Shown: positions 1-8,492 of the stretch, piece by piece
Layout of the letters: every line of letters begins with the position of its first letter
How positions within the stretch are numbered: position 1 is the first letter of the stretch
NCBI RefSeq assembly: GCF_001439605.1
Contig: NZ_LMBX01000002.1
Location: 326,180-367,540, forward strand
DNA from: Cytobacillus praedii
Lineage (GTDB): Bacteria > Bacillota > Bacilli > Bacillales > Cytobacillaceae
DNA: 41,361 nucleotides
Direction of reading: 5' to 3'
Program-made: the position numbers and the translations under genes
The notes under the pieces: generated by a model
Told to the model about the DNA's origin: nothing
Seen by the model: only the letters and a program-made list of their open reading frames with translations
Databases searched by the model: none

Positions 1-195
1 TGACCGCTAAACACTTTTTTTCTCTTTTACGGGCATCATTGCTCCCCTTTGTTGACCGCGAAACACCTTTTTCCTCGTTTACGGGCATTATTGCTTCTCT
101 TTTGTTACCGTGAAACACTTTTTTCCTCGTTTTCGGGCATCATTGCTTCCCTTTGATGACCGCGAAACACTATTTATCTCGTTTTCGGGCGGCAT
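1..195. repeat. Tandem repeat, 52-bp period, four copies
   Basis: Units begin at 1, 53, 105 and 157, exactly 52 bp apart, each starting with a form of TGACCGCGAAACAC, then a T-rich stretch, then CGGGCATCATTGC. The last unit is cut short near 195. The copies differ by several substitutions each, and the array may continue to the left of the window. There is no convincing open frame with a ribosome binding site in it. It lies beyond the 3' end of the minus-strand gene at 232-1086. Confidence 0.9.
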
Positions 196-231
196 CACAT
201 CTGCTCAAAATCCAATATCCAGATACCTCAC

Positions 232-1086
232 TCAACCTCTCCTATCAAGCATTCGATAGTATTCAAGTGCCTCAAACAAGAACTTTCTATCATACCCTGT
301 CTTTAAATGAATTCTTTCGACCCACCCATCAATTGTGAGCAATTGATCTTCTTTAAATAACCCTTCACTTGTACTAAGCATACTTTCCCAATTATAGAAT
401 TCCCAGTGGGCTGTTTCACTTTTGTAGGGGGTTCTTACTTCTAGCAGCGGTCTCGGCCGAATCTGGTTTTGGGAGCATTCTGCCGCCTCCATAAACAATT
501 TCACATCAATCGGTTCGGTTTGATAGACTTGGCGAGATAATTTCCCAGTGGGTCTATGATAGATAACCTCAACACTGCTGCTAACAGGTTTTATTTGTAC
601 TTGAGCAGCAGGAAAGAATCCACTCAGTCGTTCACTAGAATAATCCTGCTGAGCTGAATCTATTAATATTGGCTGCAGCCATTGATCTCCAAGATCACAC
701 AAATACCGTCTGCCTCTTTCATCTAATGCAACTACTGCTGTATGAGCTTTTTCTGTATTTAATTGGCTTCCAATTGGGTAGGCTTCAATTCCATCATTTT
801 TAAACTCATCAAGCAGCCAAATGGCAAGATCAAAGCAATTACCCGAAATCCCATATTGTTCTCTATGTTCTTTCATTAAAGAAACTGACCGTTGCTTCTT
901 CTTGCTTGATTTTGGATAAAACCAAGCTTTTGTTAAGGTTTCCATTGGAAAATCGCAAAATTTTTCCCACGTCATTAGAATTTCATTCGATGCAAGCATC
1001 TCCTCATCCTCTCCAAAATCTATGCTGATACATTCTCTCTGCGTAGAAGAATTTCCTTTTTTATTTAACTGCGATTTTTTATTCAC
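232..1086 (-). CDS. NAT/transglutaminase-like cysteine protein, unknown substrate
   Basis: A 284-residue soluble protein that I do not recognise as a named gene. Residues 80-135 carry a pattern like the Cys-His-Asp triad of arylamine N-acetyltransferases and transglutaminase-fold enzymes: Cys84 in SGNCFDLAIW, His115 in AHTAVVALD, and Asp131 in LCDLGDQW, which resembles the DVGFG segment of NATs. The canonical NAT motif RGGxCFExN is not present, so this is a distant relative or a convergent pattern. The N-terminal 30 residues are polar and look disordered. The start shown is GTG and lacks a good Shine-Dalgarno sequence; a start further in, at Met30 or Met38, is possible. It is divergent from pgl, with 54 bp between them. 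Acetyltransferase activity is an inference from the triad alone. Confidence 0.7.
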   Translation of the reverse strand: MNKKSQLNKKGNSSTQRECISIDFGEDEEMLASNEILMTWEKFCDFPMETLTKAWFYPKSSKKKQRSVSLMKEHREQYGISGNCFDLAIWLLDEFKNDGIEAYPIGSQLNTEKAHTAVVALDERGRRYLCDLGDQWLQPILIDSAQQDYSSERLSGFFPAAQVQIKPVSSSVEVIYHRPTGKLSRQVYQTEPIDVKLFMEAAECSQNQIRPRPLLEVRTPYKSETAHWEFYNWESMLSTSEGLFKEDQLLTIDGWVERIHLKTGYDRKFLFEALEYYRMLDRRG

Positions 1087-1140
1087 ACTTTATCTATGAT
1101 ACATTAAGAAATAATAGAAAATTTTGAAGGAGAGTTCATT

Positions 1141-2184
1141 ATGGAAACTAACAAGCAAATCGGATATATCGGTACGTATACGAAGAGCGAAAGCGAGGGT
1201 ATTTATACATTCTCATTAAATACAGAAACAGGGGAAATGACGGATATTAAGCTTGCTGCTGCATTAGATAATCCAACTTATTTGAGCATTAGCAGCGATA
1301 ATCAATTTCTGTATTCTGTTATAAAAGAAGGAGATGCTGGCGGTGTTGCATCGTTTAGGCTCCTTGATGAAAAACTGGAAATTATTAATAAACAAATGAC
1401 TGAAGGGGCACCTCCTTGTTATGTAAGCATAGATTCCGAAATGTCTACTATCTTTAGTGCAAATTATCATAAAGGCACGGTTGAATCCTTTTTAATCGAC
1501 AAAAAAAATAAATCAATATTGCCTGCTAAATCGATAATCAAACTCCAAAGTCAAGGAGATGGGCAACATCCTCATACTCATTACGCGGCACCTACTCCCG
1601 ATGAGAAATATATTATCGCTGTTGACCTCGGAATTGATCAAATTATTATTTTCGAGTTAAATGAAGGAACATTAAAAGAGAAAAATAGTTTTCCCGTTAA
1701 TCCTGGAAGCGGACCAAGACATCTTGTATTCCATCCGAACGGAAAATATGTGTATGTCATGACTGAATTCAGCTCAGAGGTAATCGTATTTACCTATGAA
1801 CCCGATACAGCCAGCTTAACCCACCTTCAAAACATTCCTACTATTCCCGAGGACTTTCAGGAAAATAATCAAGGCAGCGCTATTCATATCTCATCAGATG
1901 GCCGCTATGTTTACGCTGGAAATCGTGGGCATAATAGCATAGCCGTTTTTGGTGTAATGCCGGAATCAGGTAAGCTGAAGTTCATTGAGCATACTTCAAC
2001 TGAAGGGGATTGGCCAAGAGACTTTGCATTGGATCCGACCGAGAAATTTGTAGTTGCCTCTAATCAAAATTCCAATAATCTTGCTTTGTTTTCACGTGAT
2101 CAAATAACAGGAAAGCTAACATTACTGCACTCAGATATTTCTGTTCCTGAACCTGTCTGTGTAAAATTCTTGAAAACCAATTAG
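1141..2184 (+). CDS. pgl: 6-phosphogluconolactonase, beta-propeller lactonase family
   Basis: 347 residues, the usual length for the YbhE/YkgB-type seven-bladed propeller lactonases that hydrolyse 6-phosphogluconolactone in the oxidative pentose phosphate pathway (cytosolic). It matches what I recall of B. subtilis YkgB closely from end to end: the N-terminal IGYIGTYTKSESEGIY, HPHTHYA near residue 141, GPRHLVFHPNGKYVYV near 192, and the C-terminal PVCVKFL. Repeating blades of the type HPNGKYVYV and SSDGRYVYAGN are visible. The ATG has a good ribosome binding site (GAAGGAGAG about 8 bp upstream). It is monocistronic, with its own terminator 7 bp after the stop. Confidence 0.93.
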   Translation: METNKQIGYIGTYTKSESEGIYTFSLNTETGEMTDIKLAAALDNPTYLSISSDNQFLYSVIKEGDAGGVASFRLLDEKLEIINKQMTEGAPPCYVSIDSEMSTIFSANYHKGTVESFLIDKKNKSILPAKSIIKLQSQGDGQHPHTHYAAPTPDEKYIIAVDLGIDQIIIFELNEGTLKEKNSFPVNPGSGPRHLVFHPNGKYVYVMTEFSSEVIVFTYEPDTASLTHLQNIPTIPEDFQENNQGSAIHISSDGRYVYAGNRGHNSIAVFGVMPESGKLKFIEHTSTEGDWPRDFALDPTEKFVVASNQNSNNLALFSRDQITGKLTLLHSDISVPEPVCVKFLKTN

Positions 2185-2190
2185 AAAAAT

Positions 2191-2219
2191 AGCCCTCCAT
2201 ACCTAGCGGAGGGCTTTAA
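2191..2219 (+). terminator. Rho-independent terminator of pgl
   Basis: 8-bp perfect stem AGCCCTCC / GGAGGGCT with a 9-nt loop, followed by TTTAATT, just after the pgl stop codon. Confidence 0.85.
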
Positions 2220-2294
2220 TTAATTAAATAATTTGAAGGGTAGTTAGAGGAAGTTTTTGTTTTCATTCACTCTGCTCCATTAGATAAACAAAGA

Positions 2295-2334
2295 AAACTA
2301 ACCGTCAGTTAAGTCAACTGCTGATGGTTAGTTT
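2295..2334 (-). terminator. Terminator-like hairpin after map
   Basis: About 14-bp stem formed by AAACTAACCGTCAG and CTGATGGTTAGTTT (one G-U pair), with T-rich sequence following on the minus strand, 15 bp beyond the map stop. The CTGATGGTTAGTT arm is also found in the repeat element at 8243-8455, so it may be a remnant of that family used as a terminator. Confidence 0.7.
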
Positions 2335-2348
2335 CCTGCTAACAATTA

Positions 2349-3110
<762 letters not shown>

Positions 3111-3157
3111 TTATATAATGTCTCTTCTATTATATTCTAATTCTTATTAAAATGAAC

Positions 3158-4162
3158 TTAAAGCATTTCAGGATGAAAAAGGAAACCTATTTTTCCCATT
3201 TGCTCTGCATCCTCAAGTCTTTGAAATGCCCGTTCAAATTCGCTTAATTCAAAAACTTTATCAATAATTGGTTTCAACTGATGACTCTCCATAAACTGAA
3301 GCATTTCTTTATATTCTTCTGCACTTCCCAATGTAGAACCTAAGAGATTTTGCTGCGCATAGAAAAATGTTCGGAGGTTAAATGTTACCTCATCCCCAGC
3401 AGAAGCACCAAATATAACGATCGTCCCTCCACTGCGAAGCTGCTCTAGTGACTTATTGAATGTGGCTGCCCCGACAGATTCAATGATCAGATCCATCTTT
3501 ACACCTTCTAAAGCTTTTTCCCAATCTTCATTGCTATCAATCGCTTGATGTGCGCCAAGTTCGAGTGCTTGCTCACATTTTTTCTTTGAACGTGAGCTCA
3601 CGTATACTTCTGCACCAGCAGCCTTTGCAAATTGTAATAGAAAAGTGGCAACCCCACTACCAATCCCTGGTATAAATACCTTCATTCCAGAAGTTACTTT
3701 TCCTCGGGTAAACAAGGCACGATAAGCAGTGAGTCCCGCTAAAGAAAGGACACCTGCTTCTTCCCATGATAAATAAGCTGGCTTGGGAACAGTGTTTTCT
3801 TCAGGTACGACAATCTTCTCAGCAAATGTGCCATGATCCGGAAGTCCAACGATTTCAAAGCCTGCAGGTGGTGCATCGCTTTTATCTCGCCACCCAAGTC
3901 CAGGATTAATCATTACTTCATCACCGACTTTAACCGTATGTACCCCATCACCAACAGCTTCAATGATCCCCGCACCATCAGACCCAATAATTAGAGGCGG
4001 ATCAGATGGCAAATGACGATTCAGTACAAAAAGGTCGCGATGATTAAGACCTGCAGTTTTCAGCCGAACGCTCACTTCTCCCGCTCCAAGTTCCCTTTCA
4101 GCTATTTCCCCATAAGATAGCCCGCTAAATCCAGCTTTTCCTTTATGTATTAATGCTCTCAT
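3158..4162 (-). CDS. Zinc-free alcohol dehydrogenase family oxidoreductase (MDR)
   Basis: 334 residues of the medium-chain dehydrogenase/reductase superfamily, of the quinone-oxidoreductase/YogA type. The N-terminal GroES-like domain carries GLNHRDLFVLNRH and GSDGAGIIEAVGDGV. The Rossmann domain carries the nucleotide-binding motif PGIGSGVATFLLQFAKAAG near residue 170. The structural-zinc cysteine cluster of classical alcohol dehydrogenases is absent. The substrate is unknown; NADPH is the usual cofactor in the family. I chose the ATG at 4162 because GAGGAG lies 7 bp upstream; the in-frame ATG five codons earlier overlaps that ribosome binding site. It lies 68 bp upstream of map on the same strand and may be cotranscribed with it. 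Confidence 0.88.
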   Translation of the reverse strand: MRALIHKGKAGFSGLSYGEIAERELGAGEVSVRLKTAGLNHRDLFVLNRHLPSDPPLIIGSDGAGIIEAVGDGVHTVKVGDEVMINPGLGWRDKSDAPPAGFEIVGLPDHGTFAEKIVVPEENTVPKPAYLSWEEAGVLSLAGLTAYRALFTRGKVTSGMKVFIPGIGSGVATFLLQFAKAAGAEVYVSSRSKKKCEQALELGAHQAIDSNEDWEKALEGVKMDLIIESVGAATFNKSLEQLRSGGTIVIFGASAGDEVTFNLRTFFYAQQNLLGSTLGSAEEYKEMLQFMESHQLKPIIDKVFELSEFERAFQRLEDAEQMGKIGFLFHPEML

Positions 4163-4303
4163 CCAATCACTCCTCATCCTTCATTTCATTCATACATATA
4201 TTCCAAGTTTATTTTACCATATAATGAACGATTGCCTCCTACACTTCATTATAATAAACTGAATTTTTCGAAAAACATTCCCCACTTTTATTTACCTATC
4301 TAT

Positions 4304-4309
4304 TATAAT
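4304..4309 (+). promoter_or_regulatory. Candidate -10 box of the aldolase/oxidase operon
   Basis: A perfect TATAAT lies 45 bp upstream of the TTG start at 4354. No matching -35 box is seen at 16-18 bp spacing, so the promoter is either weak or activator dependent. The 190-bp region between the two divergent genes (4163-4353) holds no other clear signal. Confidence 0.4.
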
Positions 4310-4353
4310 AAGAATAAGCTACATAATTTTAGGACGATATGTGAGGGATTGCC

Positions 4354-5526
4354 TTGCTTTCAAAAGAGCTGCTTAAAGAAATTTCTCTGCCTGCCTTACT
4401 TTTAGACTTAGATGCATTTGATGAAAATTGTAAAAAAATTGCAGAAAAAGCGAATAGAAAAAACATTCGAATTGCCACCAAATCCATTCGTTCCGTTTCT
4501 CTTCTTAGAAGAATACTCCAATCAAACCAAATTTTCAAAGGCCTGATGTCGTTTACCCCACAAGAATCAATTTTTCTTTCTGGAAATGGGTTTGATGATA
4601 TTTTGCTCGGCTACCCTTGCTGGGACATGGATGCATTAATCAAAATTGCAAAAATCAATCAAACAGAAAAGAAAATTATTCTAATGGTCGACTCTTTTGA
4701 GCACATCGATCATTTACAAAGAATAGCTTTGGAGACAAGCGGGAAATTTTACGTTTGCATTGATGTTGACATGAGCACTGCTTTTGCCAATCTGCACTTT
4801 GGTGTCAGACGTTCCCCTTTAAATAATGATGAAACAGTCTTGCAGCTCGCTAAAAAAATTCAACAATCTAGTAAGCTCAAGCTTATAGGCATAATGGGAT
4901 ATGAAGCACAAATAGCCGGTGTTAGTGATCGTATGCCCTCACAATACCTAAAGAACACATTCATTTCTTATTTGAAAAAGAAATCAATCCCTGAAATTGC
5001 TGTGCGGCGAACGAAGGTTATTCAAAGACTTAAAGATGAAGGGATCCCCTTGTCACTTGTAAATGGCGGCGGAACAGGCAGTCTGCTTACGACTACATTG
5101 GAAGATTATGTAACGGAGGTAACGGTCGGGTCCGGTTTTTATTCCCCGCTTTTATTTGATTATTATCAAAGCTTTAACTATAAGCCTTCCCTCTTCTTTG
5201 CCTTGCCTATTGTCAGAAAACCAGCCCCAAATATATATACATGTCTAGGCGGTGGCTATATAGCATCAGGAGCAGTTGGGAAAGACAAAATGCCAAAGCC
5301 AGTCTATCCCGTGGGAGGAAAACTATTGCCGTTAGAGGGAGCCGGCGAAGTGCAAACCCCGGTATATTATGAGAACTTATCCCTTGATATAGGGGATGCA
5401 ATCGTCTTTCGGGCAGCAAAAGCCGGAGAGATTTGCGAGCGTTTTAAGGAAATTATTTGTATTTCCAATCAACAGATTGTTTATCGCTTTGATACTTATC
5501 GCGGGGAAGGAGAATGCTTTCTATGA
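4354..5526 (+). CDS. PLP-dependent amino acid deaminase/aldolase-like protein
   Basis: 390 residues with an alanine-racemase-like fold-type III PLP domain. LLLDLDAFDENCKKI opens the barrel, and Lys43 in RIATKSIR is the expected Schiff-base lysine. VNGGGTGS near residue 240 would be the phosphate-binding loop. The family includes D-threonine aldolase and D-amino acid deaminase-like proteins; the real substrate is not known. It starts at TTG, because GTGAGGGA lies 5 bp upstream and no ATG is available. Its stop overlaps the start of the next gene as ATGA (5523-5526), so the two are translationally coupled. Pairing of this protein with an aldonolactone-oxidase-type flavoenzyme is a recurring arrangement, as far as I recall, and suggests consecutive steps on one unknown substrate. 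Confidence 0.85.
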   Translation: MLSKELLKEISLPALLLDLDAFDENCKKIAEKANRKNIRIATKSIRSVSLLRRILQSNQIFKGLMSFTPQESIFLSGNGFDDILLGYPCWDMDALIKIAKINQTEKKIILMVDSFEHIDHLQRIALETSGKFYVCIDVDMSTAFANLHFGVRRSPLNNDETVLQLAKKIQQSSKLKLIGIMGYEAQIAGVSDRMPSQYLKNTFISYLKKKSIPEIAVRRTKVIQRLKDEGIPLSLVNGGGTGSLLTTTLEDYVTEVTVGSGFYSPLLFDYYQSFNYKPSLFFALPIVRKPAPNIYTCLGGGYIASGAVGKDKMPKPVYPVGGKLLPLEGAGEVQTPVYYENLSLDIGDAIVFRAAKAGEICERFKEIICISNQQIVYRFDTYRGEGECFL

Positions 5527-6860
5527 TGAAAACCGTGCAAGGTCTTACATGGAAAAACTGGGCGCATACATTTGAGAGCCAGCCTGAAAAAATATTTTAC
5601 CCATCCTCTATAAATGAGGTCAGTGCCATTGTAAAAGAAGCCGAAATAGAGGGAAAAACCATTCGAGTTATCGGAGCTGGACATTCATTTACGAGACTTG
5701 TTGAATCAGACGACTGGCTCATTTCTCTTGATTCATTATCTGGGATTGAATCCATTGATAAAGAAAACGGCACTGTGACAGTCTTTGGCGGTACACGACT
5801 ATATCAAGTAGGTGAAGAACTCGGAAAGGAGGGATTTTCCCAAGAAAATTTGGGAGATATCAATGTTCAAAGCGTTGCTGGAGCGATTTCTACAGGAACA
5901 CATGGTACAGGGCTTCAATTTGGCAATATTTCCACTCAAGTAACAAGATTATGGCTAGTTACAGCAGCTGGAGAAGTCTTACCTATATCAAAATCAGAAA
6001 ATGCTCATTATTTTAATGCATGTCTTGTGTCGTTAGGGACTTTAGGCATCATTGTAAAAGTTACCTTGAAAATAATTGAAAGCCCTATTTACGAATATAT
6101 AAGCAATCAAATAGAGTATCCACTCCTCGAGAAGAATCTTACCCAATTAATCGAAACAAATCGTCACTTTGAGTTTTATCTCTTCCCATATTCAGATTTA
6201 GTACAAATTAAGACGATGAATATCTCCAATCAAAAACCTAAAAGCTTACGTCTTCACCATTTTAAAAATCTTCTGTTAGAAAACTATTTATTCTTTATTC
6301 TCTCAGAAATTTGCCGATTGTTTCCGAATACCTGCCGTTTTATAAGCAGACTTTCTTCAAAAAGCGTTGGACGCACGTCAATTGCAGCACATAGTTATCA
6401 GCTATTTGCAACACCAAGAATCGTTAAATTTAGAGAAATTGAATATTGCATCCCCCTACAGCACCTCCTGCCTGCTATCCAAGAGATTCGGGAATGCATT
6501 CAGGTTCAAAAGCATAAAGTTCATTTTCCTATTGAATGCCGCATGGTCAAGGCTGATGATATATGGCTAAGCCCTTCCTACAAAAGGGAATCAGCCTATA
6601 TTGCCTTCCACATGTATAAAGGTATGCCATATGAAGATTATTTTCATGATATGGAACAAATTATGAAGAAATACGATGGCAGACCCCATTGGGGAAAAAT
6701 GCATAATCGCAATAATAATGACCTGTACAATCTTTATCCTATGCTTACTGACTTTTTAACCATTAGAGATGAACTGGACCCATTTGGATTGTTTTTAAAC
6801 GGCTATTTGAAGGATTTACTGACTGAAGCAGACTTAAATTATAAACAAGAAGTTCAATAG
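5523..6860 (+). CDS. FAD-linked aldonolactone/alditol oxidase family protein
   Basis: 445 residues: an N-terminal FAD-binding type 4 domain and a C-terminal D-arabinono-1,4-lactone oxidase domain. VIGAGHSFTRL puts His54 where alditol oxidases attach FAD covalently. GDINVQSVAGAISTGTHGTG (about 111-130) is the second FAD-binding segment. The C-terminal HWGKMHN near residue 396 is the conserved active-site motif of the family. The expected reaction is oxidation of a sugar lactone or polyol with O2 and release of H2O2. There is no signal peptide, so it is cytosolic. ATG 5523 is preferred over the in-frame ATG at 5514, because the ribosome binding site AAGGAG ends at 5512, too close to the earlier one. 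The gene is followed by a strong terminator. Confidence 0.9.
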   Translation: MMKTVQGLTWKNWAHTFESQPEKIFYPSSINEVSAIVKEAEIEGKTIRVIGAGHSFTRLVESDDWLISLDSLSGIESIDKENGTVTVFGGTRLYQVGEELGKEGFSQENLGDINVQSVAGAISTGTHGTGLQFGNISTQVTRLWLVTAAGEVLPISKSENAHYFNACLVSLGTLGIIVKVTLKIIESPIYEYISNQIEYPLLEKNLTQLIETNRHFEFYLFPYSDLVQIKTMNISNQKPKSLRLHHFKNLLLENYLFFILSEICRLFPNTCRFISRLSSKSVGRTSIAAHSYQLFATPRIVKFREIEYCIPLQHLLPAIQEIRECIQVQKHKVHFPIECRMVKADDIWLSPSYKRESAYIAFHMYKGMPYEDYFHDMEQIMKKYDGRPHWGKMHNRNNNDLYNLYPMLTDFLTIRDELDPFGLFLNGYLKDLLTEADLNYKQEVQ

Positions 6861-6882
6861 ATCATTTATACATGAACAACCT

Positions 6883-6922
6883 AAAAACAGACTCCGAAAA
6901 GTTTTCAGAGTCTGTTTTTTTT
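6883..6922. terminator. Bidirectional terminator between oxidase and csp
   Basis: AAAAACAGACTC and GAGTCTGTTTTT form a 12-bp stem; the T-run continues on both strands, so it serves both convergent genes. Confidence 0.88.
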
Positions 6923-6927
6923 ATTTC

Positions 6928-7128
6928 TTATTGTTTTACAACATTAGCCGCTTGAGGTCCACGAGCGCCTTCTTCGATATCAAAAGAAACATCTTGTCCT
7001 TCATCAAGTGATTTAAAGCCTTCACCTTGAATCGCTGAAAAATGAACAAATACATCTTGTCCTTCTGAAGTTTCGATGAATCCAAATCCTTTTTCTGCAT
7101 TAAACCATTTTACTTTACCTGTTGCCAT
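6928..7128 (-). CDS. Cold shock protein, CspA family
   Basis: 66 residues, one cold-shock OB-fold domain. The two RNA-binding motifs are intact: KGFGFI (RNP1) and VFVHFSAI (RNP2), followed by the conserved GPQAANV. It is a cytosolic single-strand RNA/DNA chaperone. It is equally close to CspB, CspC and CspD of B. subtilis, so I assign no letter. The start is the ATG preceded by AAGGAGG at 8 bp; an earlier in-frame Met would place that ribosome binding site inside the gene. The region upstream (7129-7477, shared with yunB) is AT-rich, contains the palindrome GTGTATACAC and a 13-nt T run near 7290, and no promoter I can defend. A long 5' leader is usual for such genes. Confidence 0.95.
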   Translation of the reverse strand: MATGKVKWFNAEKGFGFIETSEGQDVFVHFSAIQGEGFKSLDEGQDVSFDIEEGARGPQAANVVKQ

Positions 7129-7477
7129 TTCTGTTTCCTCCTTGTGTATACACACGCAATTTAAATTTACTATTCTTGCTCAAAGTCATATTCAGGCGAA
7201 AAGTATCAACTTATTCTTTCCTTTCAAACCGAACAAAAATAATTCTCTAGATAATACCAAATACAGGAAGCAAATGCAAATCAACGTTTTTTTTTTTTCA
7301 ATAAAACCTTTCTGCAAAAAGAGACAAAAAGCTTATGTTTATTTTTAGGTTTTGGACATATATTTGTACAAATGACCGAATGGACATAAATGCATTCATT
7401 TTCAGAGCTACTATCAGGCAATGGATCAACGTAAAAAGAAATGAGTGAGAACTTCACTTGAAATGGGAGGTTATTCT
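7129..7477. other. Divergent intergenic region csp-yunB
   Basis: About 350 bp with no gene. It must contain the csp promoter and leader (minus strand) and the yunB promoter (plus strand). GTGTATACAC sits just upstream of the csp ribosome binding site. A CATAAAT near 7385 could be the -10 of a mother-cell sigma-E type promoter for yunB, but the -35 side is too vague to call. Confidence 0.4.
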
Positions 7478-8242
7478 TTGCTTAGAAAAGTAAAAATACG
7501 AAGGAGACGAAGTTTTAAAGGCCCACTGCCATTTAAATATGTATTATTTATTTCTTTTATCATTTTTCTTTTAATGACGTTTGGAAGTTTAATCATTATT
7601 AATAAGAATATTGAACCGACCTTAATTGGCATTGCCGAATCAAGGGCTCGCCAATTTGCAGCTCAAGCAATCAATGATGCCATTGATAAAGACATTTCTG
7701 AAAGCATTGATATTAATGAACTAATTGTTAAGCATGAAAACGCTGGGGAACCGAGCTATAGCTTCAACCCTCAAATTTATAATAAAGCCATATCCGAGTC
7801 CCAGAAAAGGGTTCAAAAGTATTTAAACTTAGTTGAGGCAGGCGATATGGAACAATTAGAAAACTTTAAAAACGATATTGAAATTGATGTAGACAAGACA
7901 AAAAATGAAACAGGTATTATTTATTACGTCCCACTTGGCATGGCCACAAAAATGACCTTACTTTCAAACCTGGGTCCTAAGATTCCAGTACGCTTAGAAA
8001 TTATCGGAGATGTCACATCTGACGTAGAAGCTAAAATTGCCGAGTCAGGTATCAATAATACATTTCTAGAAGTTTATATCAATGTAAAGGTTCATATGAA
8101 TGTCATCATTCCCCTTATCGAAAGTCCTATTGAAGTTTCTAATCAGGTGCGAATTGGTGATTTGTTTCATCCTGGCAAAGTTCCTCAATATTATAATGGC
8201 TCTGGCCAAGGAATTCCTGCGGTTATCCCGCCTCCACAATAA
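7478..8242 (+). CDS. yunB: Sporulation protein YunB
   Basis: 254 residues. A basic N-terminus (KVKIRRRRSFKGPLP) leads into one membrane segment (about residues 22-43), followed by an extracytoplasmic domain. This matches the YunB family, which in B. subtilis is made in the mother cell and contributes to spore formation; its biochemical role is unknown. I place the start at TTG 7478, because GGGAGG lies 7 bp upstream; an in-frame GTG at 7445 has no ribosome binding site. The stop codon is followed at once by a repeated structured element and then a terminator. Confidence 0.9.
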   Translation: MLRKVKIRRRRSFKGPLPFKYVLFISFIIFLLMTFGSLIIINKNIEPTLIGIAESRARQFAAQAINDAIDKDISESIDINELIVKHENAGEPSYSFNPQIYNKAISESQKRVQKYLNLVEAGDMEQLENFKNDIEIDVDKTKNETGIIYYVPLGMATKMTLLSNLGPKIPVRLEIIGDVTSDVEAKIAESGINNTFLEVYINVKVHMNVIIPLIESPIEVSNQVRIGDLFHPGKVPQYYNGSGQGIPAVIPPPQ

Positions 8243-8455
8243 AGTGAAACTTCCATCAGTGGGGCTTTTCCGACGCATGGGACGTGCTGGTGCCGAGGTT
8301 GCCACAGGACGTGGCGTTCTTTGTCAGCTTTCATCCCCCACTGATGGTTAGTTGAACCAATCGGGCATTTACGGGCAGTTGATCCCCCACTTACGCTTCT
8401 TCGTTTTCTCGACTTCCTTGAAGTGGGGGTCTTACTGCCCTTTAATCTGCGATAA
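8243..8455 (+). repeat. Structured 3'-UTR repeat element, copy 1
   Basis: It begins directly at the yunB stop codon with AAAGTGAAACTTCCATCAG. Hairpin 1 has a perfect 12-bp stem, CCATCAGTGGGG / CCCCACTGATGG (about 8252-8346). The roughly 70-nt GC-rich loop holds a separate module with its own small hairpin CCACAGGACGTGG. A spacer, GAACCAATCGGGCATTTAC, follows. Hairpin 2 (8376-8440) pairs GGGCAGT and CCCCCACTT with AAGTGGGGG and ACTGCCC. The tail is TTAATCTGCGATAA. A diverged copy lies at 37705-37856 on the minus strand, also directly after a stop codon and before a terminator. From memory, similar sequences recur in Bacillus genomes; the function is unknown. Confidence 0.8.
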
Positions 8456-8486
8456 AGCCTGATCCCTTGAGATCAGGCTTTTGCTT
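8454..8486. terminator. Terminator between yunB and M6 protease
   Basis: 11-bp stem AAAGCCTGATC / GATCAGGCTTT with a 6-nt loop and T-rich flanks on both sides; it serves both convergent genes. Confidence 0.85.
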
Positions 8487-8492
8487 TAAAGA

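Noticed and set aside
1..195. CRISPR array
   Set aside because: The whole 52-bp unit repeats; there are no unique spacers between short repeats and no cas genes.
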